Positions 7,050-14,546 are shown, numbered from the stretch's first letter. The stretch is DNA of 15,880 nucleotides from an uncultured Flavobacterium sp. (GCF_946482535.1 NZ_CAMLRU010000047.1:1-15880), one strand, 5' to 3'. Numbers and translations are program-made. Notes: generated from the letters alone by a model not told the origin.

Positions 7050-7610
7050 TTGAAAGTAATCAACTTACATAAAGACGAAAAAGAATTAATCGAATTGGCT
7101 GTCGAAAACAATCGCCACGCTCAGCATCAGATTTATTCTAAATATGCTCCGAAAATGTTGAGTGTTTGTCGTCAGTACGTTAAAGATGTACACCAAGCCG
7201 AAGACATTATGATTACTGCTTTTATGAAAGTGTTTACCAGTCTGAAAAATTTTGAACACAAAGGCAGTTTTGAAGGCTGGATCAGAAGAATTATGTTGAA
7301 TGAATGTATTTCGTTTATCAGAGTACAGAAAAAAGTAAAGTTTATTGAAGACGAAAATTATTTTGAAGAAAGACACAATAATATTGAAAGCCAATTTTCG
7401 GTAGAAGACATTCAGTTTCTGATTGACAGTTTGCCCGATGGCTACAAAATGATTTTCAATTTATATGCGATAGAAGGATTTAAGCATCAGGAAATCGCCG
7501 CGATGTTAGGCATCAGTGAAGGCACTTCGAAATCCCAATTGTCACATGCCCGAAAAATGTTGCAGGAGAATATTACCAAATTAAAAAACTATGAAAATGG
7601 AACCGAATAA
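7050..7610 (+). CDS. ECF-type RNA polymerase sigma factor (sigma-70 family)
   Basis: This 186-residue protein has only regions 2 and 4, as in ECF sigma factors. Region 2 spans about residues 24-94, with the core-binding and -10-recognition helices (QAEDIMITAFMKVF, then the GWIRRIMLNECISFIR helix). Region 4 spans about 120-172 and ends in a helix-turn-helix (HQEIAAMLGISEGTSKSQLSHARKM). It directs RNA polymerase to a specific promoter set, normally held in check by a membrane anti-sigma factor. The start is TTG at 7050: no in-frame ATG lies upstream before the stop at 7005-7007, and the encoded N-terminus looks complete. The downstream membrane-protein gene overlaps its 3' end by 20 bp. A CAACC/CGTCT element upstream suggests autoregulation. 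The inducing signal is unknown; the envelope-located partners suggest an extracytoplasmic cue. Confidence 0.93.
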   Translation: MKVINLHKDEKELIELAVENNRHAQHQIYSKYAPKMLSVCRQYVKDVHQAEDIMITAFMKVFTSLKNFEHKGSFEGWIRRIMLNECISFIRVQKKVKFIEDENYFEERHNNIESQFSVEDIQFLIDSLPDGYKMIFNLYAIEGFKHQEIAAMLGISEGTSKSQLSHARKMLQENITKLKNYENGTE

Positions 7611-8361
7611 AATAGAAAAACAGTTCAGAGAAAAGTTGAATGCGAGAGAAATTCAGCCTTCAGCTCAAGCTTGGGATCGATTAGACGCCATGCTTTCGGT
7701 AGCCGAAGAAAAAAAAACAAGAAAACCTTTTGGCTTTTTATTTATTGCTGCCAGCATTTTGGTATTCGCAACACTTGGTTTGTTTTTTTTCAATCAAAAT
7801 GGCACCGATATTAATACCATAAATACGGTTGTTGATTCAGAAACTAAAATCGATACCGTTCAAAATAAAACAGAAAGTATTCAAGAACCAATAGTTGGGA
7901 GTCAAAAACAAAATGATGTTGCAGCGACTTCGGATGTTCAACCAACAACCAACAACCAACAACCAACAACGAATCATCAAAGAGTTTCAATCAATAATCA
8001 ATCAACAAACAATCAAAATCAAATCATCAATCGTGAGAAACCCATTGAGTTTCAAAACCCATCGGATATCGCCATAAAAGATTTGCCGAAAATTCAGGAC
8101 AAAAAGGATATTTACATTAAAGTAGATAATACCAAAAAGATTTTCACCAGTCCTAACAGAGATGAGCTTTTATTGGCAGATTTAGACCAAGTCAGTAAAC
8201 AATCGATGACTTCTAAATCAAGCGTTAAAGTAGATGCAAAGAGTTTGCTTTCTCAAGTTGACGGCGAAGTAGAACATTCTTTCAGAGAAAAAATGCTGCA
8301 AAAAATCAATAAAAATTACCAAGAAGTTAAAGTGGCTTTGGCCAACAGAAATAACGAATAA
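7591..8361 (+). CDS. Single-pass membrane protein, probable anti-sigma factor, with Q/N-rich repeat
   Basis: A 256-residue protein that overlaps the sigma gene by 20 bp, which implies coupled expression. A cytoplasmic N-terminal part (about 1-46) holds the helical KIEKQFREKLNAREIQPS and AWDRLDAML segments. One membrane segment follows (about 48-67), then a long periplasmic part. Residues 117-145 are Gln/Asn/Thr-rich, encoded by a heptanucleotide repeat. The C-terminal region (about 195-256) is helical and charged. The layout sigma gene / overlapping one-span protein with a short cytosolic domain is that of an anti-sigma factor, but I see no zinc-binding HxxxCxxC motif, so the call rests on position and topology. 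ATG codons at 7591 and 7597 are both usable starts. It is followed after 33 bp by the outer-membrane protein gene. Confidence 0.75.
   Translation: MKMEPNKIEKQFREKLNAREIQPSAQAWDRLDAMLSVAEEKKTRKPFGFLFIAASILVFATLGLFFFNQNGTDINTINTVVDSETKIDTVQNKTESIQEPIVGSQKQNDVAATSDVQPTTNNQQPTTNHQRVSINNQSTNNQNQIINREKPIEFQNPSDIAIKDLPKIQDKKDIYIKVDNTKKIFTSPNRDELLLADLDQVSKQSMTSKSSVKVDAKSLLSQVDGEVEHSFREKMLQKINKNYQEVKVALANRNNE
7939..7970 (+). repeat. Heptanucleotide tandem repeat (CAACCAA, about 4.6 copies) inside the anti-sigma gene
   Basis: Four full copies of CAACCAA plus CAAC. In frame it encodes QPTTNNQ and QPTTNHQ (residues 117-130). Because 7 is not a multiple of 3, a change by one unit shifts the frame: loss of one copy would lead to the stop at 8075-8077 and gain of one copy to the stop at 7995-7997. 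Confidence 0.85.
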
Positions 8362-8394
8362 CAATCATTAATCACAATTTAAATCACAAACATC

Positions 8395-9450
8395 ATGAAG
8401 AATTTTATCATTTATGCCTCACTAGCCTTGAGTTTGATAGTAACCAAAGTAACCGCTCAAGGAACTGTAAAAGTAGATGTTCAAGAGACGAGCTTTGAAT
8501 TAAGAGTCAAACTTATTGCCAATAAAATTGACGCTATAACCAAAGAAGAAAAAGCAGCTTTGAAAGCGGAGATTGAATCCGTGAACAAAGAATTAGAGGC
8601 CGGGACTATTACTAAAGAGCAAGCCGATGAGAAGAAATTGAGATTTGCAGAAATCCGTTCCAAAAATATTGAAACCAGAGTAGGTCAGGCGCAAGAAGAA
8701 TTAAAAGAATTGGTTAACCAAAAAGTAGCCGGAAAAATTAAAGACGGTAAAGATAAATTCACTGTTAAATGGGATTGGACTAACAATGATTCTATCAGAA
8801 GAAGCAGAGGAGAAAGAAGAACTACTTCGCAGTTTGTCTTCGCTGCCGGTGTGAATAACTTGGTGACTGACGGAAGTGTAGCCAACTCTGATTACAGATA
8901 TTGGGGTTCTCATTTTTACGAATGGGGTTTTACTTCTAATACTCGACTTTTCAAAAATGATAATTTGTTGCACTTAAAATATGGAATGTCTTTGATGTAT
9001 AACAACTTGCGCCCAACAGACAATCGCTTATTCGTAGTAAACGGAAACCAAACTAATTTAGAAACCAGTTCGGTGAATTTAAAAGATTCCCGATTCAGAA
9101 ATGTTTACCTGACTGTGCCGCTTCACTTAGAGTTTGATTTCACTAAAGCCAAAGACAAAGACGGAAAAAAAATCTTCAGAACCCATGAAAGCGTTCGTTT
9201 CGGAATAGGTGGTTATGCCGGATTAAGAGTAAAATCAAAACAAAAATTGTGTTATGAAGTAGATGGGAATGATGTTTCTATCAAAGAAAAAGGCGATTTT
9301 AACGCCAACGATTTTATCTACGGGGTAAGTACTTATCTTGGTTACGGAGAAACCAGTATTTATCTGAAATACGACTTGAATCCACTCTTCAAAGACAACG
9401 CCATCAAGCAAAACAATATTTCACTAGGCGTTCGTTTCGACTTCAATTAA
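8395..9450 (+). CDS. Outer-membrane protein: coiled-coil N-terminus plus predicted beta-barrel
   Basis: This 351-residue protein has a Sec signal peptide cleaved after about residue 21 (TKVTA then QG). After a short beta segment, residues about 30-115 are rich in Lys, Glu and Ala with heptad-like spacing, predicted to form a helical hairpin or coiled coil in the periplasm. From about 120 onward there are alternating hydrophobic/polar beta strands with many Tyr, Phe and Asn residues (HFYEWGF, LLHLKYGMSLMYNNLR, VYLTVPLHLEFDF, SVRFGIGGYAGLRV). It ends in ISLGVRFDFN, close to the aromatic C-terminal signature of barrel proteins. It resembles the outer-membrane beta-barrel (PorT-like) proteins of Bacteroidota. 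It is the third gene of the sigma operon and is followed by a hairpin terminator. It may sense or report barrel or envelope state; that role is inferred. Confidence 0.78.
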   Translation: MKNFIIYASLALSLIVTKVTAQGTVKVDVQETSFELRVKLIANKIDAITKEEKAALKAEIESVNKELEAGTITKEQADEKKLRFAEIRSKNIETRVGQAQEELKELVNQKVAGKIKDGKDKFTVKWDWTNNDSIRRSRGERRTTSQFVFAAGVNNLVTDGSVANSDYRYWGSHFYEWGFTSNTRLFKNDNLLHLKYGMSLMYNNLRPTDNRLFVVNGNQTNLETSSVNLKDSRFRNVYLTVPLHLEFDFTKAKDKDGKKIFRTHESVRFGIGGYAGLRVKSKQKLCYEVDGNDVSIKEKGDFNANDFIYGVSTYLGYGETSIYLKYDLNPLFKDNAIKQNNISLGVRFDFN

Positions 9451-9478
9451 AAAATTTGATTAGGTTAGTTTATACTTC

Positions 9479-9510
9479 GAAAGATGTTTCAGCAATGGAG
9501 CATCTTTTTT
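9479..9510 (+). terminator. Rho-independent terminator of the sigma-factor operon
   Basis: Stem AAAGATG (9480-9486) pairs with CATCTTT (9501-9507) around a 14-nt loop, followed by a T run. It closes the sigma / anti-sigma / outer-membrane gene operon. The rest of the 176-bp gap to dnaG is AT-rich. It holds repeated TTAAAC words and TAACTTTA at 9587-9594, a 7/8 match to the -7 consensus that could serve dnaG. Confidence 0.65.
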
Positions 9511-9626
9511 TATTGCAGTATAATGGCTGTAGAATTAAATCTGAAATCATCAATCGTTAATCAACCATCTTACATCAATTTTTTCATAACTTTAAACCCT
9601 TAAACTTTTAACGCTTAAACTAAATT

Positions 9627-11606
9627 TTGATTACCCGCGAAACCATAGATAAAGTATTTGAAACCGCACGAGTGGAGGAAGTCATTGGCGATTTCGTTCA
9701 ACTCAAACGCGCCGGGAGTAATTACAAAGGCTTGAGCCCGTTTTCGGATGAACGCTCGCCATCTTTTATGGTTTCTCCCGTAAAACAAATTTGGAAAGAT
9801 TTTAGTTCGGGCAAAGGTGGCAGTGTGGTCACTTTTTTGATGGAACACGAACATTTCACTTATCCGGAAGCGATTCGTTATTTGGCCAACAAGTACAACA
9901 TTGAAATCGAAGAGACGGAAGTTTCCCAAGAAGACAAAATCGAAGCCAATGAAAAAGAAAGCATGTATTTGGTTTCAGAGTTTGCCAAAAGTTATTTTCA
10001 CGATACGCTTTTAAATACCGAAGAAGGCAAAGCGATTGGGTTGTCTTATTTTAAAGAAAGAGGTTTTACCAATGAAACCATTGCCAAATTCGGGTTGGGC
10101 TATTCGCCCGAAACTTGGGACGCGTTTACCAAAGAAGCTTTAGCCAAAGGTTACCAATTAGAATTCCTGGAAAAAGTAGGATTGACCATTACCCGCGAAG
10201 ACGGCAAACATTTTGACCGTTTCAAAGGCAGAGTGATGTTCCCCATTCAAAGTTTGCCGGGAAGAAACCTAGGTTTCGGCGGCAGAATTTTGACCAATGA
10301 TAAAAAAGCAGCCAAATACCTCAATTCACCCGAAAGCGAAATTTACCACAAGAGCAAAGTTTTGTATGGAATTTTTCATGCCAAACAAGCCATTGCCAAG
10401 CAAAACAATTGTTATTTAGTCGAAGGTTATACCGATGTGATTCAGCTGCACCAAGCCGGTGTTGAAAATGTAGTCGCGTCTTCCGGAACGGCTTTAACGC
10501 CCGACCAAATTCGATTAATCAATCGTTTGACTAAAAATATCACGGTTTTGTTTGATGGTGATGCAGCCGGATTGAGAGCTTCTGTTCGCGGTATCGATTT
10601 GATTTTGGAAGAAGGCATGAATGTCAAAGTCTGCACTTTCCCTGATGGTGATGATCCGGATAGTTTTGCCCGAAAAAATTCGTATGAGGATTTGGTAAAT
10701 TATTTGGAAAATAACGCCAAAGATTTCATTCAGTTCAAAGCCTCGCTTTTGATGGATGAAGCCAAAAACGACCCTATCAAGAAAGCCGATTTGATTCGTG
10801 ATATGGTGGTGAGTATTTCTAAAATTCCGGACAGAATTAAAAGAGAAATCTACATTCAGGAAACCGCTCGTATCATGGATATTTCGGAGCAAGTGTTGCT
10901 GAATACTTTGGCACAGTTGGTTCAGAAGGATATTGCAGAAGCCGGTAAAAAACTCAAGCAAGAGCAAAAAGCTTTTGAAGTGGTTAAAAACGAACCTCAA
11001 GTAGCTCCGGAAAAAGTCAATATTGTTTATGATTTAGAGCGCAAGATTATAGAGATGCTCTTGCTTTATGGTTCTTTGGAGGCCGATTTTGACGATTATA
11101 TTCTAAAAGCCAATGAAGAAGGAGAGATGATAGAGGAAAAGGAAACCAACACCTTTAAAGTTTTTCAACGAATTTATTTGAGTTTGCAAGAAGATGAAGT
11201 AGAATTGGCGCATCCGTTGTTTCAGGAAATTTATTCGGATTTGATTGCTTACTACAATCAAAATGAAGAGTTCAATATTGAACATTATTTAATGCAATTG
11301 TCGCCCGAACATTCCCAAACGGTTACAGATATTCTAATGTCGGAAGAAAAAGAATTGCTCCACAATTGGGAAATCAAACACATTTACGTCAAAACCAAAA
11401 CCCAAAATGTGAGCCAGTACGTTTCCGAAACGATTATTTCACTTCGAGAATATTTGATTAATAAACTTATCAAGGATTTGATGAATTCTTTCAATAGTGA
11501 AGAAGAAACGGATTCCGGGGAAATTATGGCAACCATTAACGACTATAACAAGCTAAAAGTTAGTTTGACCAATAAAATAGGAAGAATTCGTTCTGCTTAT
11601 CTATAA
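9627..11606 (+). CDS. dnaG: DNA primase DnaG with a ligand-less zinc-ribbon domain
   Basis: This 659-residue protein makes RNA primers for chromosome replication. The start is TTG at 9627; the encoded ITRETIDKVFETARVEEVIG is the typical primase N-terminus, so nothing is missing. Residues 30-65 align with the CHC2 zinc ribbon, but the four metal ligands are replaced: Ser37, Ser40, Asp58 and Ser61 stand where Cys, His, Cys and Cys are expected, although the surrounding PSFxVSP and GKGG are kept. The catalytic TOPRIM core is intact: EGYTD at 266-270, DGDAAG at 310-315 and DGDDPD at 340-345, giving the acidic metal-binding residues. The basic region before it (GRNLGFGGR, 212-220) and a helical helicase-interacting C-terminus (from about 440) follow. 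It is convergent with the response regulator gene, with a shared terminator between them. Confidence 0.96.
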   Translation: MITRETIDKVFETARVEEVIGDFVQLKRAGSNYKGLSPFSDERSPSFMVSPVKQIWKDFSSGKGGSVVTFLMEHEHFTYPEAIRYLANKYNIEIEETEVSQEDKIEANEKESMYLVSEFAKSYFHDTLLNTEEGKAIGLSYFKERGFTNETIAKFGLGYSPETWDAFTKEALAKGYQLEFLEKVGLTITREDGKHFDRFKGRVMFPIQSLPGRNLGFGGRILTNDKKAAKYLNSPESEIYHKSKVLYGIFHAKQAIAKQNNCYLVEGYTDVIQLHQAGVENVVASSGTALTPDQIRLINRLTKNITVLFDGDAAGLRASVRGIDLILEEGMNVKVCTFPDGDDPDSFARKNSYEDLVNYLENNAKDFIQFKASLLMDEAKNDPIKKADLIRDMVVSISKIPDRIKREIYIQETARIMDISEQVLLNTLAQLVQKDIAEAGKKLKQEQKAFEVVKNEPQVAPEKVNIVYDLERKIIEMLLLYGSLEADFDDYILKANEEGEMIEEKETNTFKVFQRIYLSLQEDEVELAHPLFQEIYSDLIAYYNQNEEFNIEHYLMQLSPEHSQTVTDILMSEEKELLHNWEIKHIYVKTKTQNVSQYVSETIISLREYLINKLIKDLMNSFNSEEETDSGEIMATINDYNKLKVSLTNKIGRIRSAYL

Positions 11607-11608
11607 AA

Positions 11609-11640
11609 AAAACCCCGAAATTTTCGGGGTTTTAATTTTT
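11609..11640. terminator. Bidirectional terminator between dnaG and the response regulator
   Basis: Inverted repeat 11609-11620 / 11622-11633 (core ACCCCGAAA / TTTCGGGGT) with A tracts on the left and T tracts on the right. It starts 3 bp after the dnaG stop and lies just before the end of the convergent regulator gene. Confidence 0.88.
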
Positions 11641-12269
11641 TAGACGATTTCTAAGGTCTTAGCTTTGTTAACAAGGTCAACCAAGTTGGTCACGTTGAGC
11701 TTCGTAAGTAAACGAAGTTTGTACGTACTGATGGTTTTTTCGTTAAGCGCCAAAATTTTTGCAATTTCGTTGTTTTTCTTGCCATCACTCAAGAAACGCA
11801 ATACTTCAATCTCTCGGTTCGAAAGTTTGCGGTACAAACGCTCTGATTTGTTTTGCTTGGCAATTAACGCTAAGTTTCTCTTGATTTCTTCATTTAGGAT
11901 AATTTGTCCTTGGTGTACTTTGACAATGGTTATACCTAAATTCTCAAGCTTTGATGTCTTGTGAACATAACCGGCACAGCCTGCTTTAATGGCATTGGGT
12001 GCGTAAATGTGTTCAGACAAACTACTGAAGACGATAACTTTAGTTTTTGGAAAATTTCTGATGATTGACTTGACTTCATAAATACTTTTAAGTCCTTCAA
12101 GCTCTAAATCGATGATTAAGACGTCAATTTCTTTGTTTCTCAAAGCATCGGGAACCATAAAAAAATTTCCTACATTGGAAACTATGCTGATTTCAGGATG
12201 ATCCTTAAAATAAGCTTTCATTCCAAAGTGTACAACCGGGAAGTTATCCGCAATACATACATTTATCAT
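11640..12269 (-). CDS. Orphan NarL/FixJ-type response regulator (REC + LuxR HTH)
   Basis: This 209-residue protein has a receiver domain (about 1-120) and a C-terminal LuxR-type helix-turn-helix (about 145-205: LSNREIEVLRFLSDG, NNEIAKILALNEKTISTYKLRLLTKL). The receiver has the acidic residue Asp8, the phosphoacceptor Asp54 in IIDLELEG, Ser82/Ser83 at the conserved Ser/Thr position, and Lys104 in VHKTS, so it should be phosphorylatable and bind DNA as a dimer when active. No histidine kinase lies nearby, so the input is unknown. It sits between dnaG and nadE, convergent with dnaG. The complement of 12309-12316 reads TAACTTTA, one mismatch from TAnnTTTG, as a weak promoter candidate about 40 bp upstream. 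Targets cannot be predicted. Confidence 0.9.
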   Translation of the reverse strand: MINVCIADNFPVVHFGMKAYFKDHPEISIVSNVGNFFMVPDALRNKEIDVLIIDLELEGLKSIYEVKSIIRNFPKTKVIVFSSLSEHIYAPNAIKAGCAGYVHKTSKLENLGITIVKVHQGQIILNEEIKRNLALIAKQNKSERLYRKLSNREIEVLRFLSDGKKNNEIAKILALNEKTISTYKLRLLTKLNVTNLVDLVNKAKTLEIV

Positions 12270-12352
12270 AATTGTGGTATTTGATAAAAAATTAATAGAA
12301 ATTTACTGTAAAGTTAAAAAATTATATTGTACTAATGTTAATAAAGTGGTTA

Positions 12353-13159
12353 TTATTTTAAAAAATCTGGGATAATACATACAGGAATTGGGGTCATTTT
12401 GTGTTGATTTATTGTGTTTAACTTCTTGTAAATCTCAAAAACTTCCCTCTCTCTTCCCGAAAAATCTTCGCTTTTTTTATTATTTGCTGCTGCTGTCATC
12501 GCCCATTCCAATTCATCATAACTAGCACCCAATTGATCTTCATCCGTTCTTGAATCACCAAATAAGCCATCAGTCGGTGCTGCATTTTGAATTGACTTCG
12601 GAATCTCTAAATACTCACCTAAAGCATAAACATCGCTTTTCATTAAATCTGCTATCGGACTTAAATCAACACCGCCATCTCCGTATTTCGTATAAAAGCC
12701 AACTCCGAAATCCTCTACTTTATTTCCGGTTCCGGCTACCAATAAGCCATGAATTCCTGCAAAATAATATAAGGTCGTCATTCGCAATCTCGCTCTTGTA
12801 TTGGCCAGAGACAAATTCAGCTTGGTTTCATTGTCAGATTCAGGCACCGCTTGCTTGAAGGTTTCAAAAACACCCGTCAAGTCTGCTTCAATATTTTGAA
12901 CGTTGGGAAAACGTTTTTTTAATTGTTCAATATGCTCTCTTCCGCGACTCACTTGTGTTGGATCTTGATGGATAGGCATTTCAACACACAATGTCATCAA
13001 TCCGGTTTGCGCACACAAGGTTGAGGTTACCGCCGAATCAACTCCGCCCGAAATACCAATCACAAAACCATTTACTTTTGCTTTTGTAGCGTAATCCTTT
13101 AACCATGAAACAATAAAGGTGTTGGTTTCCCCTACTTTAATTTTGCTTTTTTTAGCCAT
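12353..13159 (-). CDS. nadE: NAD(+) synthetase, ammonia-dependent
   Basis: This is a 268-residue enzyme of the adenine-nucleotide alpha-hydrolase (N-type ATP pyrophosphatase) fold. It amidates nicotinic acid adenine dinucleotide to NAD+ using ATP and ammonia, the last step of NAD synthesis. The PP-loop SGGVDS is at residues 37-42. TGNKVEDFGVGFYTKYGDGGVDLSPIADL is the strongly conserved NadE segment that binds the dinucleotide substrate and metal. There is no N-terminal nitrilase-type glutaminase domain, so it is the short NH3-dependent form. The ATG at 13159 is chosen: an in-frame ATG at 13201 would add a Phe/Lys-rich 14-residue tail and would overlap the predicted -7 box. It diverges from gldB. 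Confidence 0.95.
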   Translation of the reverse strand: MAKKSKIKVGETNTFIVSWLKDYATKAKVNGFVIGISGGVDSAVTSTLCAQTGLMTLCVEMPIHQDPTQVSRGREHIEQLKKRFPNVQNIEADLTGVFETFKQAVPESDNETKLNLSLANTRARLRMTTLYYFAGIHGLLVAGTGNKVEDFGVGFYTKYGDGGVDLSPIADLMKSDVYALGEYLEIPKSIQNAAPTDGLFGDSRTDEDQLGASYDELEWAMTAAANNKKSEDFSGREREVFEIYKKLNTINQHKMTPIPVCIIPDFLK

Positions 13160-13190
13160 TTTTTTATGAAAGTTTTTAAAAACGGAAATG

Positions 13191-13206
13191 TATATTTGCA
13201 AATGTA
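13191..13206. promoter_or_regulatory. Two abutting, inverted -7 elements between nadE and gldB
   Basis: TATATTTG (13191-13198, plus strand, toward gldB) is immediately followed by CAAATGTA (13199-13206), whose complement TACATTTG faces nadE. Both match TAnnTTTG exactly and together form a 16-bp palindrome with one mismatched pair. They lie 57 bp before the gldB ATG and 39 bp before the nadE ATG. No -33 TTG is visible at 17-23 bp on either side. Confidence 0.45.
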
Positions 13207-13255
13207 AAAAATCACAAACTTTTCACTTCCATTTTTGTCATATAAATTCTCTATA

Positions 13256-14218
13256 ATGAAAAAGTATTTTGCAATATTAATGTTGGTTTTTATATTGGTT
13301 TCTTGTGACAAGAAAACCAAAGTAGAAAAGGCTGTAGAAGAAATTCCGGTAGCCTTACAAGTGGATAGATTTGACCAAGCATTTTTTCAAGCCAATCCCA
13401 AAGAATTGCCTAATTTGAAAGCGGAATATCCATTCTTTTTTCCGGAAGGAGTGCCTGATGAGGTATGGATAGAAAAGATGCAAAACAAGGATTGGCGAGA
13501 TTTATATGCCGAAGTTCAAAAAAAATATCCAGATTTCGGCAAACAGACCAACGAAATTGAGGACTTGTTTAAACATTTGAAGTATTATTTCCCTGAAACC
13601 GTTTTGCCGAAAGTATATACTGTTATCGGAGAAATGGATTATACCAGCAAAGCCATTTATGCTAATGACAAATTAATTATTGCCTTGGAATTATATCTTG
13701 GAAAAGACATTAAGTTTTATACGTTTCCGGAGTATTTGAGACAGAATTTCGAAGAAAGACAAATGATGCCCGATATTGTATCCAGTTATGCCCTAAGAAA
13801 AATTCCGCCGCCAACAGATAAAACGTTGTTGGGAGAAATGATTTATTACGGCAAGGAATTGTACTTAAAAGATTTAGTACTTCCCAATCATACCGATGCT
13901 GAAAAAATAGGCTATTTGCCTGAGCAAATTACTTGGTGTCAAGAGAATGAAAGTTATATGTGGCGCTTTTTTATTGAAGAAAGCCTGTTGTTCAGTTCCG
14001 ATTCCAAATTGCCGAATCGCTTTATTAATGTGGCTCCATTTTCAAAATTCTACCTTGAAATTGACAACGAATCTCCGGGTAGAGTCGGGCAATGGGTCGG
14101 CTGGCAAATTGTTCGCTCCTTTATGGAAAATAATGAAGTGAGTTTGCAGGATATGCTGAAAATGGAGGCCAAAGAATTATTTGAAAAATCAAAATACAAA
14201 CCCAAAAAAAATGAGTAA
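13256..14218 (+). CDS. gldB: Gliding motility lipoprotein GldB
   Basis: A 320-residue lipoprotein. The signal peptide MKKYFAILMLVFILVSC gives lipobox LVSC with Cys17 as the lipidation site, followed by a Lys-rich linker. The ATG at 13256 is chosen because an upstream in-frame TTG at 13235 would put extra residues before the signal peptide. The body (helical, many aromatic and acidic residues, RFDQAFFQ, EMDYTSKAI, YLGKDIKFYTFPEYLRQNF, PGRVGQWVGWQIVRSFM) matches what I know of GldB. In Flavobacterium johnsoniae this protein is needed for gliding and for the linked type IX secretion machinery; its biochemical role is unclear. It overlaps gldC by 8 bp, an organisation known for these two genes. 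A fold relation to zinc-peptidase-like DUF2268 proteins is possible, but I see no HExxH. Confidence 0.93.
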   Translation: MKKYFAILMLVFILVSCDKKTKVEKAVEEIPVALQVDRFDQAFFQANPKELPNLKAEYPFFFPEGVPDEVWIEKMQNKDWRDLYAEVQKKYPDFGKQTNEIEDLFKHLKYYFPETVLPKVYTVIGEMDYTSKAIYANDKLIIALELYLGKDIKFYTFPEYLRQNFEERQMMPDIVSSYALRKIPPPTDKTLLGEMIYYGKELYLKDLVLPNHTDAEKIGYLPEQITWCQENESYMWRFFIEESLLFSSDSKLPNRFINVAPFSKFYLEIDNESPGRVGQWVGWQIVRSFMENNEVSLQDMLKMEAKELFEKSKYKPKKNE

Positions 14219-14546
14219 CACCATCAAATCCGAAATAATATTCAATGTTGAATTAGATGAAAATCGAATTCCGGAAAAACTAACCTGGACAGCCCAAGAC
14301 GGCGGAGTGGAACAAGAAGAAGCCAAGGCCATGATGCTTTCTATTTGGGACAGTAAAGTACAAGAAACCCTGCGTATTGATTTGTGGACCAAAGATATGC
14401 CGGTGGATGAGATGAAAAAATTCTTTCATCAAACTTTAGTGGCTATGGCTGATACTTTTCAACGCGCTACCCAAGATGAAAAAATGGCTGATACGATGAG
14501 AGATTTCTGTGATTATTTTGCAGAGAAATTAGAATTGAAAAAATAA
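14211..14546 (+). CDS. gldC: Gliding motility protein GldC
   Basis: This is a 111-residue soluble, acidic protein with no signal peptide or membrane segment. It starts at the ATG at 14211, which lies inside the last codons of gldB (ATGAGTAA shared), so translation is probably coupled. A TTG at 14181 further upstream is in frame but would encode an Asn/Lys-rich extension from inside gldB, and is rejected. The N-terminus MSNTIKSEIIFNVELDENRIPE and the C-terminal helical half (FHQTLVAMADTFQRATQDEKMADTMRDFCDYFAEKL) match GldC. In F. johnsoniae, GldC is reported to enhance gliding and colony spreading rather than being strictly required. The gene ends 4 bp before a strong terminator hairpin. Confidence 0.93.
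   Translation: MSNTIKSEIIFNVELDENRIPEKLTWTAQDGGVEQEEAKAMMLSIWDSKVQETLRIDLWTKDMPVDEMKKFFHQTLVAMADTFQRATQDEKMADTMRDFCDYFAEKLELKK

Noticed and set aside
7939..7970. CAACC words in the heptamer repeat as extra ECF -35 boxes
   Set aside because: No CGTCT follows at 16 nt, and the repeat is inside a coding sequence; the resemblance is coincidental.
7939..8030. CRISPR-like or minisatellite array
   Set aside because: The repeats are a 7-nt unit and loose CAAT-rich words, without spaced repeats of 24-47 bases.
9561..9565. CAACC-like word upstream of dnaG as a third ECF promoter
   Set aside because: TCAACCATC is present, but the base run 16 nt later is TTCAT-like, not CGTCT.
10515..11000. 161-codon open frame antisense to dnaG
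   Set aside because: It lies wholly within a clear primase gene, has no domain I can see and is explained by codon bias on the opposite strand.
13160..13201. Upstream ATG for nadE adding 14 residues
   Set aside because: The extension is Phe/Lys-rich, unlike NadE N-termini, and it runs into the predicted promoter boxes; the ATG at 13159 starts a typical NadE.
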